From: Prevotella sp. P5-108
GTDB taxonomy: Bacteria; Bacteroidota; Bacteroidia; Bacteroidales; Bacteroidaceae
Reading direction: 5' to 3'
DNA length: 64,000 nucleotides
NCBI RefSeq assembly: GCF_002251385.1
Contig: NZ_NPJJ01000063.1
Location: 1 to 64,000 of the forward strand
Positions within the stretch are counted from its first letter, which is position 1. Each line of letters starts with the position of its first letter. The notes beneath the pieces were generated by a model. That model was not told where the DNA came from. It did no database searches and saw nothing but the letters and a program-made list of their open reading frames with translations. Shown here piece by piece: positions 1-8,316 of this stretch. A program made the translations under genes and the position numbers.

Positions 1-151
1 CAATGTTCTAAGGACAGAATAATCTCTTTCGATTCTTTATATATAGCCCATGTCTGATGGCATGGGAAGAGAATTCATGTATCTCTCTTAACATGCAACT
101 AATCGCTATCTTATCCCGAATTGGGGTAAAGATATATATTAATTCTTCATG

Positions 152-182
152 CAAAATTACTATATTTGAAGATAACAACAAA
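152..182 (-). promoter_or_regulatory. Bacteroidota-type promoter firing leftward
   Basis: Read on the minus strand there is TTTG (182-179), a 19-nt spacer and TAATTTTG (159-152), an exact match to the -33/-7 consensus of the Bacteroidota housekeeping sigma factor. Transcription would start near 145 and leave the window. No good reading frame starts in 1-145, so this stretch is probably the leader of a gene beyond the left edge. Apart from this and a small hairpin (47-52 with 61-66), nothing is seen in 1-219. Confidence 0.5.
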
Positions 183-219
183 ACAAAAAACTAATTAATA
201 TTCAAACGTATCAACTAAA

Positions 220-531
220 ATGCTAAATAGTGGACGGCGCAAGACCGACTTCGCTTGCTTTTCCGCTGCCACCGGACTGGATATGGCTATAGCCGACACC
301 ATGCAAACCTGCAAGCCAATGACCGTAAAGACATCAAAGTATGCCGTGGACAGTTATAAAGTAAACGCAAAGCATGAAATCAGGAAATCAAGGTTAGCAT
401 CACATGTTGCGCGATTGGCAACAACAATTTCAAACCCTGAAAACAAGATTATTGCCATCGAGGCATTATTGTCACGAGAAGCGAAGAAGATAGGGGCAAA
501 GCGCGACGCTTATTCGACAATGAAAGAATAA
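220..531 (+). CDS. Hypothetical protein, 103 aa
   Basis: I do not recognise this protein. It is basic and mostly soluble, with no signal peptide or membrane segment, and its C-terminal half (from about residue 50) is predicted helical and rich in Ala, Lys and Arg. The ATG at 220 follows an AT-rich leader and a possible -7 element (TATATTTG, 161-168) without a clear -33 partner. The stop lies directly on the left arm of a shared terminator, which supports a real transcription unit convergent with the TonB receptor gene. It could be a small regulatory or nucleic-acid-binding protein, but nothing in the sequence proves this. Confidence 0.5.
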   Translation: MLNSGRRKTDFACFSAATGLDMAIADTMQTCKPMTVKTSKYAVDSYKVNAKHEIRKSRLASHVARLATTISNPENKIIAIEALLSREAKKIGAKRDAYSTMKE

Positions 532-571
532 AATAAGCCTTTCAGGAAACTGGCTCCCGAAAGGCTTATTT
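531..571. terminator. Bidirectional terminator
   Basis: A 12-13 bp perfect stem pairs AAATAAGCCTTTC (531-543) with GAAAGGCTTATTT (559-571) around a 15-nt loop. The A/T-rich ends give a T-run in both directions, so it can serve both the small plus-strand gene and the minus-strand receptor gene that ends at 594. Confidence 0.8.
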
Positions 572-593
572 ATAATGAAGTTAGTCTTATGCG

Positions 594-3500
594 TTAGAAT
601 GTGTACTTCAGACCAAGCTGACCACGCCAACGGCTGTAGTAAGACTGAGGATACTTGATGACATAGTCTGGAGTGCTGAGGAACTGGAACTTGCCACCAT
701 CGTAGGTCAGAGGAGAAATCAACTCGTTAGAATAAGTTGTTCCGTAGGTACGGCCCCAATCCTTGTTGAGGAGGTTGCCCACATTGAGGATGTCAAGAGA
801 CAACTCGAGAGAGTGTACCTGCTTGCCCACCTTCACGCTCATCTTCTCAGCTACGTGGAAGTCGAAGTGGTTCTCGAAAGGCAGGTTGTCTGCGTTGCGC
901 TTGAAGTATTCGCCACGATGATCCTTGAGATAAGGAGTCTTGGCCAACCATGCCTTCAGGTTCTGACGCTGCAGTTCCTCGGTATAGTTGCCCTGAGCCT
1001 TGAAGGGCATCAGGTCGATCTGCTCGTCAGTAGGAATGAACATCAGGTCATTGCCACGACCGTTGTCGCCATTGAGGTCACCACTATACAGCATAGAATA
1101 AGGTGAACCGCTTCTGCCCTGGTAGATAACACCGATAGTAGTGGTGAAGTTCTTATTGTTGGCAATGTGGAAACGGTAGAAAGCAGATGCCTTGATCATG
1201 TGGGGCAGATTGTAGGCACTGTAACCCAACTCAGGAGCATTGGAGAAACGATATGTAGAGGTGTTGTTCCAGTTGCTGGCAGCCTGAGAAGAAGTGGCAG
1301 GACAAAGGCTCTTAGACTGTGTGAAGGTGTAAGAAGCAGCAAGGTCAAGACCGAAGTCGAAGCTCTTTTCTGCCTTCAGTGAGAGGCTGTAAGAATAACC
1401 CTTGTTGCTGTTCTTAAGAGCATAGATATTAGAGAAAGGCAGACCCTTGGTCACGCGCTCGTACATAGGACGATTGTCCCAATACATACCTGTCACGTCG
1501 CCGAATGTCTTGCCGGTCTCAGCATAAGCAATGTTCTGATAATATACATCGTTCAGTGTCTTGCTGTAGATTGCCTCCGCAGTCCAGTCGATGCCAAGAG
1601 CCTTGAAATCTACACCGAGGTTGGCACGAAGGTTCTGGGCAAACTTGAAGTCCTTGTCAAAGACGTTGATGGTCTGGTTACCGCTGCTGGCGTTGAGCAG
1701 CTGACCGTTCTCAGCCTGCTTGTTGGGGTCCAGAATCAACGTAATCTTATCGTTGCGCTTTACATTGTAAGAAGACATCTGGATACCGGTATTGGAGAAG
1801 CTGTTGCTCAGCCATACGAAAGGTACACGACCGGTGAAGATACCCACACCACCACGTACGATGAGCTTGTGCTTGTTGTCCTTATCCCAACGGAAGCCTA
1901 CGCGGGGGCTCCACATAGGTGTAGAGTTGAGCTTGTTATTGGTTCTGTATCCATAGCCGTTCTGGGCAGCCCACGCGTTGAATGGAGCATTCTCAGAAGG
2001 AGTATCAAAGAACAAGGGGAGGTCCATACGCAGACCATAGGTAAGCTGCAGAGAGTTTGAGATATCCCACTTGTCCTGGATGTAGAAACCTAACTGGGCA
2101 GAACCGAACTTGGCTCTCCAACGGGCATTGCCTGTAACGTCTACATTGGCCTGCTGGAAGTAATACTGGTTGATATATTTACCGATACCGGGAGTGCCAG
2201 CCTTGAAACCTTCATAATAGCTGAAGAAATCATCGGGATTCTGGAAATAATATGAGCCAAAGAGATTTGGGATAAAGAGGTTTGAGAAGCTATACACCTC
2301 ATTGTGTGTACCCATAGTGATGGTATGGTTGCCCTTATACCATGTCAGGTTGTCCTCGAAGGTAAATACGTCCTGGTCAAGACCATTGGCCATTGAGTTG
2401 TACTCATTACCGATGTTTACAGAACCATTGTTATTACCTACCTTTGAAATCTGGATGGCTGGGAATGGAGTACCAGAAGTACGGGCATCACGAACCATTA
2501 CATAAGAAGCACGAAGCTCATTGCTCAACACAGGGCTGAGACGAGACTGGAGCTCGGCCATGATGGTATTGGTATTGGACTTGTACTCATAGATGTGGTC
2601 GCCAGTGTTCAGAGTAGCGATACCGCCACCACCCTTCATAGAACGGGCGTTAACATAGCTCCAGCGAACAGACAACTTATTGAAGTCGTTGATGTTCCAG
2701 TCCAACTTGACACTTGCCTTGTTGCTCCAAGTGCGCATATCGGGGTTGGCATAAATACCATTGTAGTCATAACCCTGTCGTTGTGCCATATCCTTGACAG
2801 CGTCAAGAATCTTCACAGCCAGGTCGGCATCTACCTTAGAGCCACCGGTACCCAGTCCATAGTCATTAGGATATGACTTGTCTGAGCTCTCGAAGTTAGC
2901 GAAGAAGAACAGCTTGTCCTTGATAATGGGACCGCCCAAAGTGAAACCGAACAATGACTCGCTCTCTTTAGAATAAGGTGCAGCGTAAGTTCCATCATGG
3001 TTCAGAAAGTGACGACCTACGAGCTTTTCGTTGTTGCCGTAGATGTAGGCACTACCATGGAAGGTGTTGGTACCACTCTTAGTAATGGCATTGATAGCGC
3101 CACCGGTGAAACCGCTCTGACGAACGTCAAAGGGAGCGATGTTGATCTGAATCTGCTCAATGCTTTCCATCGAAACAGGCTGAGTGTTGGCCTGGCCGCC
3201 GTTACTACCATTGTAGGTAAGACCGAAAGCGTCGTTGTTCATTACACCGTCAATCTGGAAAGCATTGTAACGGGTATTTGTACCGGCAAAAGACATAGAA
3301 CCCACCTGCTCATTTGAATTGATTTGGGGATTAAGGCGCGCAATGTCGGCGATGCTGTGGGTAATGGTAGGCATATTGGCTATCTGTGTAGCATTGATGC
3401 TCTGTGCCGCACCTGTCTTGGTGGCATTAAGACCTGCCTTGCCAGCAACGACAACCTCGTCGAGCATCTTGGCATCTTCTTCCAACGAACAAGAAAGGTT

Positions 3501-3803
3501 CTGTGATTCACCCAACAACAAGCTAACCTTGTTGAAAGTCTTGGTCTGATGGCCGATATAAGATATCTCTACCTTATAGGGTCCGCCAGGACGCATACCC
3601 GGAATGTTAAATCTTCCGTGAACATTAGTAACGGCACGATACACGGTACCAGATGGCTGGTGGGTTGCGGTAACTGAAGCACCGATAACCTCATCACCCT
3701 GAGAGGTAACCTTACCATTAATACCTGAAGTCGTAATTTGTGCCATAATCGATGTTGTAAAGGCCAACATCATTAAAGCAATAATGGTTAAACGTCTCAA
3801 CAT
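594..3803 (-). CDS. TonB-dependent receptor, Oar-like, with carboxypeptidase-like N-domain
   Basis: Large outer-membrane protein of 1069 aa. Residues 1-22 form a signal peptide ending in IMAQ. Residues of about 25-110 match the carboxypeptidase-regulatory-like (CarboxypepD_reg) beta-sandwich common in Bacteroidota receptors. The EVVVAGK segment near 118 starts the plug, followed by a long barrel ending in a C-terminal Phe (KYTF), as expected for Bam-inserted proteins. The large size and the loosely conserved plug resemble the Oar/OmpA-related group rather than SusC, and there is no SusD neighbour. The substrate is unknown; oligopeptides or adhesion have been discussed for such proteins. It has its own upstream promoter element and a shared terminator, so it is probably monocistronic. 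Confidence 0.9.
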   Translation of the reverse strand: MLRRLTIIALMMLAFTTSIMAQITTSGINGKVTSQGDEVIGASVTATHQPSGTVYRAVTNVHGRFNIPGMRPGGPYKVEISYIGHQTKTFNKVSLLLGESQNLSCSLEEDAKMLDEVVVAGKAGLNATKTGAAQSINATQIANMPTITHSIADIARLNPQINSNEQVGSMSFAGTNTRYNAFQIDGVMNNDAFGLTYNGSNGGQANTQPVSMESIEQIQINIAPFDVRQSGFTGGAINAITKSGTNTFHGSAYIYGNNEKLVGRHFLNHDGTYAAPYSKESESLFGFTLGGPIIKDKLFFFANFESSDKSYPNDYGLGTGGSKVDADLAVKILDAVKDMAQRQGYDYNGIYANPDMRTWSNKASVKLDWNINDFNKLSVRWSYVNARSMKGGGGIATLNTGDHIYEYKSNTNTIMAELQSRLSPVLSNELRASYVMVRDARTSGTPFPAIQISKVGNNNGSVNIGNEYNSMANGLDQDVFTFEDNLTWYKGNHTITMGTHNEVYSFSNLFIPNLFGSYYFQNPDDFFSYYEGFKAGTPGIGKYINQYYFQQANVDVTGNARWRAKFGSAQLGFYIQDKWDISNSLQLTYGLRMDLPLFFDTPSENAPFNAWAAQNGYGYRTNNKLNSTPMWSPRVGFRWDKDNKHKLIVRGGVGIFTGRVPFVWLSNSFSNTGIQMSSYNVKRNDKITLILDPNKQAENGQLLNASSGNQTINVFDKDFKFAQNLRANLGVDFKALGIDWTAEAIYSKTLNDVYYQNIAYAETGKTFGDVTGMYWDNRPMYERVTKGLPFSNIYALKNSNKGYSYSLSLKAEKSFDFGLDLAASYTFTQSKSLCPATSSQAASNWNNTSTYRFSNAPELGYSAYNLPHMIKASAFYRFHIANNKNFTTTIGVIYQGRSGSPYSMLYSGDLNGDNGRGNDLMFIPTDEQIDLMPFKAQGNYTEELQRQNLKAWLAKTPYLKDHRGEYFKRNADNLPFENHFDFHVAEKMSVKVGKQVHSLELSLDILNVGNLLNKDWGRTYGTTYSNELISPLTYDGGKFQFLSTPDYVIKYPQSYYSRWRGQLGLKYTF

Positions 3804-3861
3804 ATTATAAAAGTTAAGTTAAAATACTACTCAGCGTAGTAACTATTGTTAATATTTGGTG

Positions 3862-3869
3862 CAAATATA
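3862..3869 (-). promoter_or_regulatory. Probable -7 element for the TonB receptor gene
   Basis: On the minus strand TATATTTG (3869-3862) matches TAnnTTTG about 58 nt before the receptor ATG. A good -33 TTTG is missing (only TTTAT near 3895-3891), so strength is uncertain. Confidence 0.45.
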
Positions 3870-3908
3870 GGTATTTTTTTTTAATTAATCATAAAGAGCG
3901 CGTTAAAA

Positions 3909-5129
3909 TTATGATACAACGCCGTTATTTCGCCTTTTACTATACCAGATCTGTTGGATACGGTTATGAATGACGATAAAATTGAGCATTGAAAGCAGCA
4001 AAACGACACCTACACCTAATGCAATCATGAGCATCGGTGACGACTTGTCCAACGAGGGTGACAATGCCAACAAATAATCATAATAATACCCCCTCAATAT
4101 GAACACTGCACAGATGGAAACGAGAAGTATGCCGACATTGAGCACCAGGGTAAGCATCTGATAGGGCCATGCCACGGAGCGCGTGGTATATCCTATCAAC
4201 AGCAGGTTCTCCAGCTTGTCCTCATTCTTCTGGACGAGCAAGAAGATGCTCAACAAGAGGATGTAGAAGCTCAATGCAGAGATGAGAGCGCCGACAACCA
4301 TAACGAGAGCTACAACCAACTTGAGAAAATATGCAGTCTTCTCATTGTTCATCTGATCGCTGTCGACCTCATAGCCGTGGTCTTCGAGATATGAGGTAAC
4401 CTCCTTGCTGGCAGGATTGTCAAAATGGACAAGAATACGTGATGGCTGGGAGTGGGATTGAGAACTGAAGTTGCGGTTAGTCCAATCCATAAACGACTGA
4501 GGCACAAGTATGGAACTGATCTTATTAGAGAAACCAATCAGTTTGCCCGTGAACACCTCTTTCTTGCCATCTCCCTGAACAAAGAGAGAGATGTCGACCA
4601 TACCAAGAACGCCATCGGAGAGCGTAGGCAGCGAATGGGACTTGGCAAAGCCGAAATTATACATTGTTATATATGACCTCGGCAGAAGTACGGGCACTAC
4701 CCTATCGCCCTCAGCATAATTCCACTGACTCTTGTCGATATCAACAAATTCGTCGGGTACGCTTTCGAAATATACTTCGGAATTGAAAATTGTGTTGCCT
4801 TCAATCGACATGGTCGCATTGGCATGATACTCGTTGGATGAAAACACGCCCAAAGATTCTACAAACGGCTGGCTTCGCAGGTCTTCGACGTCATCTGGAG
4901 AAAAGAGATTGGTCTGGCCAGAAACGACACTTGACGAGCGGACGGCCTTGGTCAATACCACCTGGTCATCGTTCATGAAACTGTCTTCGCCTGTGAAACA
5001 GGGAAGCACATCAATATAGAACTGGAATCCCAAAAGAATGATGGTCAAGCCAACGAGATTGGCAAAGAAGAATCCCAACAGTTGGCTTTTACTTATATGT
5101 TTGCTCAGTAACTTCCAAATCAAATTCAT
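3909..5129 (-). CDS. FtsX-like ABC transporter permease
   Basis: Inner-membrane protein of 406 aa with the MacB/LolC/FtsX layout: one N-terminal membrane segment (about residues 17-38), a periplasmic domain of about 220 residues, then three membrane segments (about 270-300, 325-350 and 365-390). The frame also allows a TTG start nine bases earlier, but the ATG at 5129 (MNLIWK) is preferred. It lies 20 bp after the ATPase gene and surely partners it. Such permeases power extraction of lipoproteins, peptides or drugs, or transmit signals, rather than classic import. The substrate is unknown; the lipoprotein gene upstream in the same operon is an obvious candidate partner. Confidence 0.82.
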   Translation of the reverse strand: MNLIWKLLSKHISKSQLLGFFFANLVGLTIILLGFQFYIDVLPCFTGEDSFMNDDQVVLTKAVRSSSVVSGQTNLFSPDDVEDLRSQPFVESLGVFSSNEYHANATMSIEGNTIFNSEVYFESVPDEFVDIDKSQWNYAEGDRVVPVLLPRSYITMYNFGFAKSHSLPTLSDGVLGMVDISLFVQGDGKKEVFTGKLIGFSNKISSILVPQSFMDWTNRNFSSQSHSQPSRILVHFDNPASKEVTSYLEDHGYEVDSDQMNNEKTAYFLKLVVALVMVVGALISALSFYILLLSIFLLVQKNEDKLENLLLIGYTTRSVAWPYQMLTLVLNVGILLVSICAVFILRGYYYDYLLALSPSLDKSSPMLMIALGVGVVLLLSMLNFIVIHNRIQQIWYSKRRNNGVVS

Positions 5130-5149
5130 TTTCAGCAATCTTTAGAAAT

Positions 5150-5797
5150 CTACAAACAGAATACCTTGTCATAATCCAAATCCATGTGCTTGCCAATACT
5201 GGTAACGATGACGCCAGCCCCCTGGCGGTGTGCTTCCTCCATCATGAGCGATGCCATAACCGCAGCATTTTCGTCGTCAAGATGGCTGATGGGTTCGTCG
5301 GCGACAAGGAAATCAAACGGTTGGGCCAAGGCTCGCATAAGAGCCACACGCTGCTGTTGCCCAAAGGACATATTGGCAATAGGGGTATCCAACTTGTCTG
5401 ATATGCCTAACATCTCGAACCACTGGTTTACCTGAGAGGCCGTAACATGATGGGTAAGAGAGTTTTTAATCATCACATTGTCATGGGCAGACAATTCGGG
5501 AAACAACCGGAGTTCCTGAAACAAATGGCTAATGCCGGAACGGCGCACATCAACCCACTGCTGCATACTGAAGGTGGTCGTGGGTGTATCGTCAAACAGC
5601 AATTCGCCGGTATAATCCTGGCGATAACCGATAAGATAACTGCAGAAGGTGCTCTTGCCTCTGCCACTATGGGCTTCCACCAAATAAGTCTTGCCCTTTT
5701 CCAAGGTCACATCCTGGTTCCACACATCGGATTTCAGCTCAGCACAACTGGAAAAGACATGAGGAACGACGCTTTTTAACCGAATCTGTTTCATCAT
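5150..5797 (-). CDS. ABC transporter ATP-binding protein (LolD/MacB-like), atypical
   Basis: Cytoplasmic ATPase of about 215 aa. Visible motifs: Walker A SGRGKST (Lys near residue 48, with Ala where the first Gly is usual), Q-loop FQELRLFPEL, signature MSFGQQQR, Walker B FLVADEP followed by a D-loop SHLD. The H-switch position reads VTSIGKHM, so the usual His after VT/VTS is displaced. The frame is open 46 codons further upstream, but that part overlaps the lipoprotein gene. The start is the ATG at 5797, which overlaps the TGA of the upstream gene (ATGA), or the next ATG at 5794. Translational coupling fits a three-gene module with the permease downstream. Confidence 0.85.
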   Translation of the reverse strand: MMKQIRLKSVVPHVFSSCAELKSDVWNQDVTLEKGKTYLVEAHSGRGKSTFCSYLIGYRQDYTGELLFDDTPTTTFSMQQWVDVRRSGISHLFQELRLFPELSAHDNVMIKNSLTHHVTASQVNQWFEMLGISDKLDTPIANMSFGQQQRVALMRALAQPFDFLVADEPISHLDDENAAVMASLMMEEAHRQGAGVIVTSIGKHMDLDYDKVFCL

Positions 5798-7023
5798 TTT
5801 ACTGTTAAAACCATCAACTGTCTGTTGCCCAATGCCGTGTGGACACTCTGAAGCAATGGCAGCGGTGCTACGCGCTGCAATTCGGCAAGGTTCACGAGCA
5901 TAGCAGCCCTTTTCCCCTTTATCACTGCATCCCATTTCCCGTGTTGTGCAACATCCTTATATGGAATGCCCAAGAAGAAAGTTCCATCTTCGGCTACGCC
6001 GATAGGCTTCTCGCTCATATCAGCAGGTACAAACTGATGCCAGTCGGCTGTCAGCCGTGAGACAAGCAGATGAAGTTGGCTGGAATGAGTAGGAACACTG
6101 ACCAGCATCTCTCCCGAAGATGTGTCAAATATCTTCCCGTAATTGATATCAGAACCAACGTTCAAGGCGGAGAAGAGTTTGTCAAAATCGTTTTTCCCCT
6201 GGGTAAGCTCCGTCATCGTTGTCTTGCTGTTCAAGAGGATTGACACAAAGTTATGCTCGTCTATATATGACGCATATTTGCCACGAAGAATATCCATCTG
6301 GCGGAGCTGGTAATCTCTGATGGTCTCATCATCCTTGTGGTTCTTTGCAAATATGGTTCCATCGACCTGAACATAATCGCTGCCGACAGAAATGCCTGCA
6401 CGATAATACAGTTGGTTGGCATCCATATCCTTGGGCGCACAAAGCATAAGTGACGAGCGCATCAGTTCGGGAAGGGAAGTCATGGCAGCAACCATAGCCA
6501 TAGGCTCCTGAATGGAGTCGAGCTGATGAACCAAGTCGGAGGCACGCAAACCTTTGTCAGCATCCTGCTTGAGACAGCTGGCCATTTTAACCATAAGATT
6601 GCGCTGCTCGCTCGCAGTGACGGGACCCATCACAAGCAGAGACTTGGCATTGAAACCCACTACCCAGGAATTGCCCAAAACGGAGAATGTACATTCGCGG
6701 AAATCGGTGAGTTTGAAACCGTTTTTGCCCATAAGCTCCTTGAGGTTGTCCTCATCGGACACACAGCAACAAAGGCCATAAAAACCTTCGGGAGACTCAA
6801 AGGCATAAACCTTTTGGGCAAGGTCTATGCCGCGGGTAGTCATATTGTGGATATGGAAAAGAGAACGCATAAAGACATTGCTATCCATACCCTTGTATTT
6901 CATCAAATCAACGGATACCACCAAGGGACTTTTCTTGGGAACGGCATCCATATAATCATCGCTGTCTGAACACGAAACAATCAACGTGCTCAGCAAAATA
7001 AATAAAAATGCGAGCTTCTTCAT
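5794..7023 (-). CDS. Lipoprotein, DUF4836-like
   Basis: Exported lipoprotein of 409 aa. The signal sequence MKKLAFLFILLSTLIVSCSD has a clear lipobox (IVSC) followed by Ser-Asp residues. The mature start, VPKKSPLVVSVDLMKY, and the overall plan resemble the DUF4836 family of Bacteroidota lipoproteins; this is a motif-level resemblance only. No membrane segments follow the signal. It overlaps the ATPase gene by an ATGA junction and lies 21 bp after rsmE. The lipoprotein-ATPase-permease order suggests the lipoprotein is a periplasmic partner or a cargo of the ABC complex. Function is unknown. Confidence 0.75.
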   Translation of the reverse strand: MKKLAFLFILLSTLIVSCSDSDDYMDAVPKKSPLVVSVDLMKYKGMDSNVFMRSLFHIHNMTTRGIDLAQKVYAFESPEGFYGLCCCVSDEDNLKELMGKNGFKLTDFRECTFSVLGNSWVVGFNAKSLLVMGPVTASEQRNLMVKMASCLKQDADKGLRASDLVHQLDSIQEPMAMVAAMTSLPELMRSSLMLCAPKDMDANQLYYRAGISVGSDYVQVDGTIFAKNHKDDETIRDYQLRQMDILRGKYASYIDEHNFVSILLNSKTTMTELTQGKNDFDKLFSALNVGSDINYGKIFDTSSGEMLVSVPTHSSQLHLLVSRLTADWHQFVPADMSEKPIGVAEDGTFFLGIPYKDVAQHGKWDAVIKGKRAAMLVNLAELQRVAPLPLLQSVHTALGNRQLMVLTVK

Positions 7024-7044
7024 TGTTATATATTAATAAGGTGT

Positions 7045-7767
7045 CTATTTCCTAAGAGACAACAGAGCCATGGTTACGGCCATGAGACCAGCCGTTTCGG
7101 TGCGTAAGCGGAAGTCTCCAAGGGATATAGACTGATAACCGTTGGCGATGGCGGCGCGAACCTCATCGATAGAGAAATCGCCTTCGGGGCCAACAAGAAC
7201 CGTACAGTCTTCAGCCGCCTCGTCGGCTGTAAGCAGGGTAAACAAATCGAGTCGTGGCACCTCATTATAGCAATGCGCTATAAACTTGCGGCCGGTTCGT
7301 GGTTGCTGGATAAAGGTGTTGAAGTCAGCCATTTCGTGTACGACTGGCTTGAATGGCTTTCGGCTCTGCTTCATGGCCGAAACGACTATCTTGTCCAAAC
7401 GCGCGGTGTTGACAACTTTGCGTTCGGAAAAAGCGCACTTGAGTAGGGAAAGTTCGTCAAAACCAATCTCGGTGGCCTTCTCGGCCATCCACTCGATACG
7501 TTCCATCATCTTGGTTGGGGCAATGGCCAAATGGATGTTTCCGAGCCAAGCCTTGCCGGGATGCAGCGTCTCGACAATCTCATAAAAGCAATGCTTGGAC
7601 GAAGTCATAGTGACCTTGGCTCTGTAAATGCCACCATCTCCATCCATGAGAAACATCTCGTCACCTGAAGCCAATCTTAACACACGCAAGGCATGTACTG
7701 CCTCATCGGCAGGCAGTTCGTTCTGAACAGACGCCTGGGGTACATAAAAATACCGTGCTTCTTTCAT
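7045..7767 (-). CDS. rsmE: 16S rRNA (uracil1498-N3)-methyltransferase RsmE
   Basis: Methylates N3 of U1498 in 16S rRNA using S-adenosylmethionine. The 240-aa protein has the RsmE plan: a PUA-like N-domain (about 1-70) and a SPOUT knot. The diagnostic motifs are LVGPEGDFSIDEV (about 190-202) and ISLGDFRLRTETAGL (about 215-229), which form the trefoil knot and cofactor site. WMAEKATEIGFDEL is also typical. The length fits the family. The gene starts six bases after the BFN-domain gene and is cotranscribed with it. Confidence 0.95.
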   Translation of the reverse strand: MKEARYFYVPQASVQNELPADEAVHALRVLRLASGDEMFLMDGDGGIYRAKVTMTSSKHCFYEIVETLHPGKAWLGNIHLAIAPTKMMERIEWMAEKATEIGFDELSLLKCAFSERKVVNTARLDKIVVSAMKQSRKPFKPVVHEMADFNTFIQQPRTGRKFIAHCYNEVPRLDLFTLLTADEAAEDCTVLVGPEGDFSIDEVRAAIANGYQSISLGDFRLRTETAGLMAVTMALLSLRK

Positions 7768-7773
7768 AATTTC

Positions 7774-8316
7774 TTATTTTTTTCTGTTATCCATCTCTTG
7801 TTTGATGGCCATCGCCATCCTGTAATCTTCGTCCTTGACTGCCCGACGAAGTGCATTCTCCAACAACTCGTAACTGAGCACATTGAGTGGCAAAGACATC
7901 TTCTCGGTGTCGGGATTGTAATCCACGCCCTGTATGTCAAACAGCTGCGGGCTTATGTATATAGGCAAATCGGCTACGGCTGCCAATGTGATGGCAGCCG
8001 TAGGTTCCAACTTGTATGCAATTGATTTATCGACATCTTGTAATTCCATTCTGTATTTGCCACGGCTCACATCGGTAACATGCACCTCGTAGGGCGTGCC
8101 GGTGTGGTCTCTGATAATGGTCCATAAGACGGATATCAACGCATCTACAGACGTATGTCGCTTCTTGAAGAAACCCTCCAAATCATAAAGTCTATCCATA
8201 TTGCAAGGCATGCTAAGATGCTTTGTCTGGTCGGCGTCAGTGAGGACAATCAACCCTATATTGCCGAATTGTCTCAACTGCGTCACTCCCTTTATGTATA
8301 GGCGGGTTTTGTCCAT
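7774..8316 (-). CDS. Bifunctional nuclease (BFN) family protein with UVR motif
   Basis: A 180-aa cytoplasmic protein. Residues of about 10-140 fit the BFN (DUF151) domain, described as a nuclease in plants and as a conserved protein of unknown role in bacteria. The C-terminal 35 residues (ENALRRAVKDEDYRMAMAIKQEMDNR) match the UVR helical hairpin known from UvrB and UvrC. This BFN-UVR arrangement is familiar in Bacteroidota. The ATG shares a base with the stop of the upstream MFS gene (TAATG), so the two are coupled. A role in nucleic-acid processing is inferred; the neighbouring nucleoside transporter hints at nucleotide salvage. Confidence 0.8.
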   Translation of the reverse strand: MDKTRLYIKGVTQLRQFGNIGLIVLTDADQTKHLSMPCNMDRLYDLEGFFKKRHTSVDALISVLWTIIRDHTGTPYEVHVTDVSRGKYRMELQDVDKSIAYKLEPTAAITLAAVADLPIYISPQLFDIQGVDYNPDTEKMSLPLNVLSYELLENALRRAVKDEDYRMAMAIKQEMDNRKK

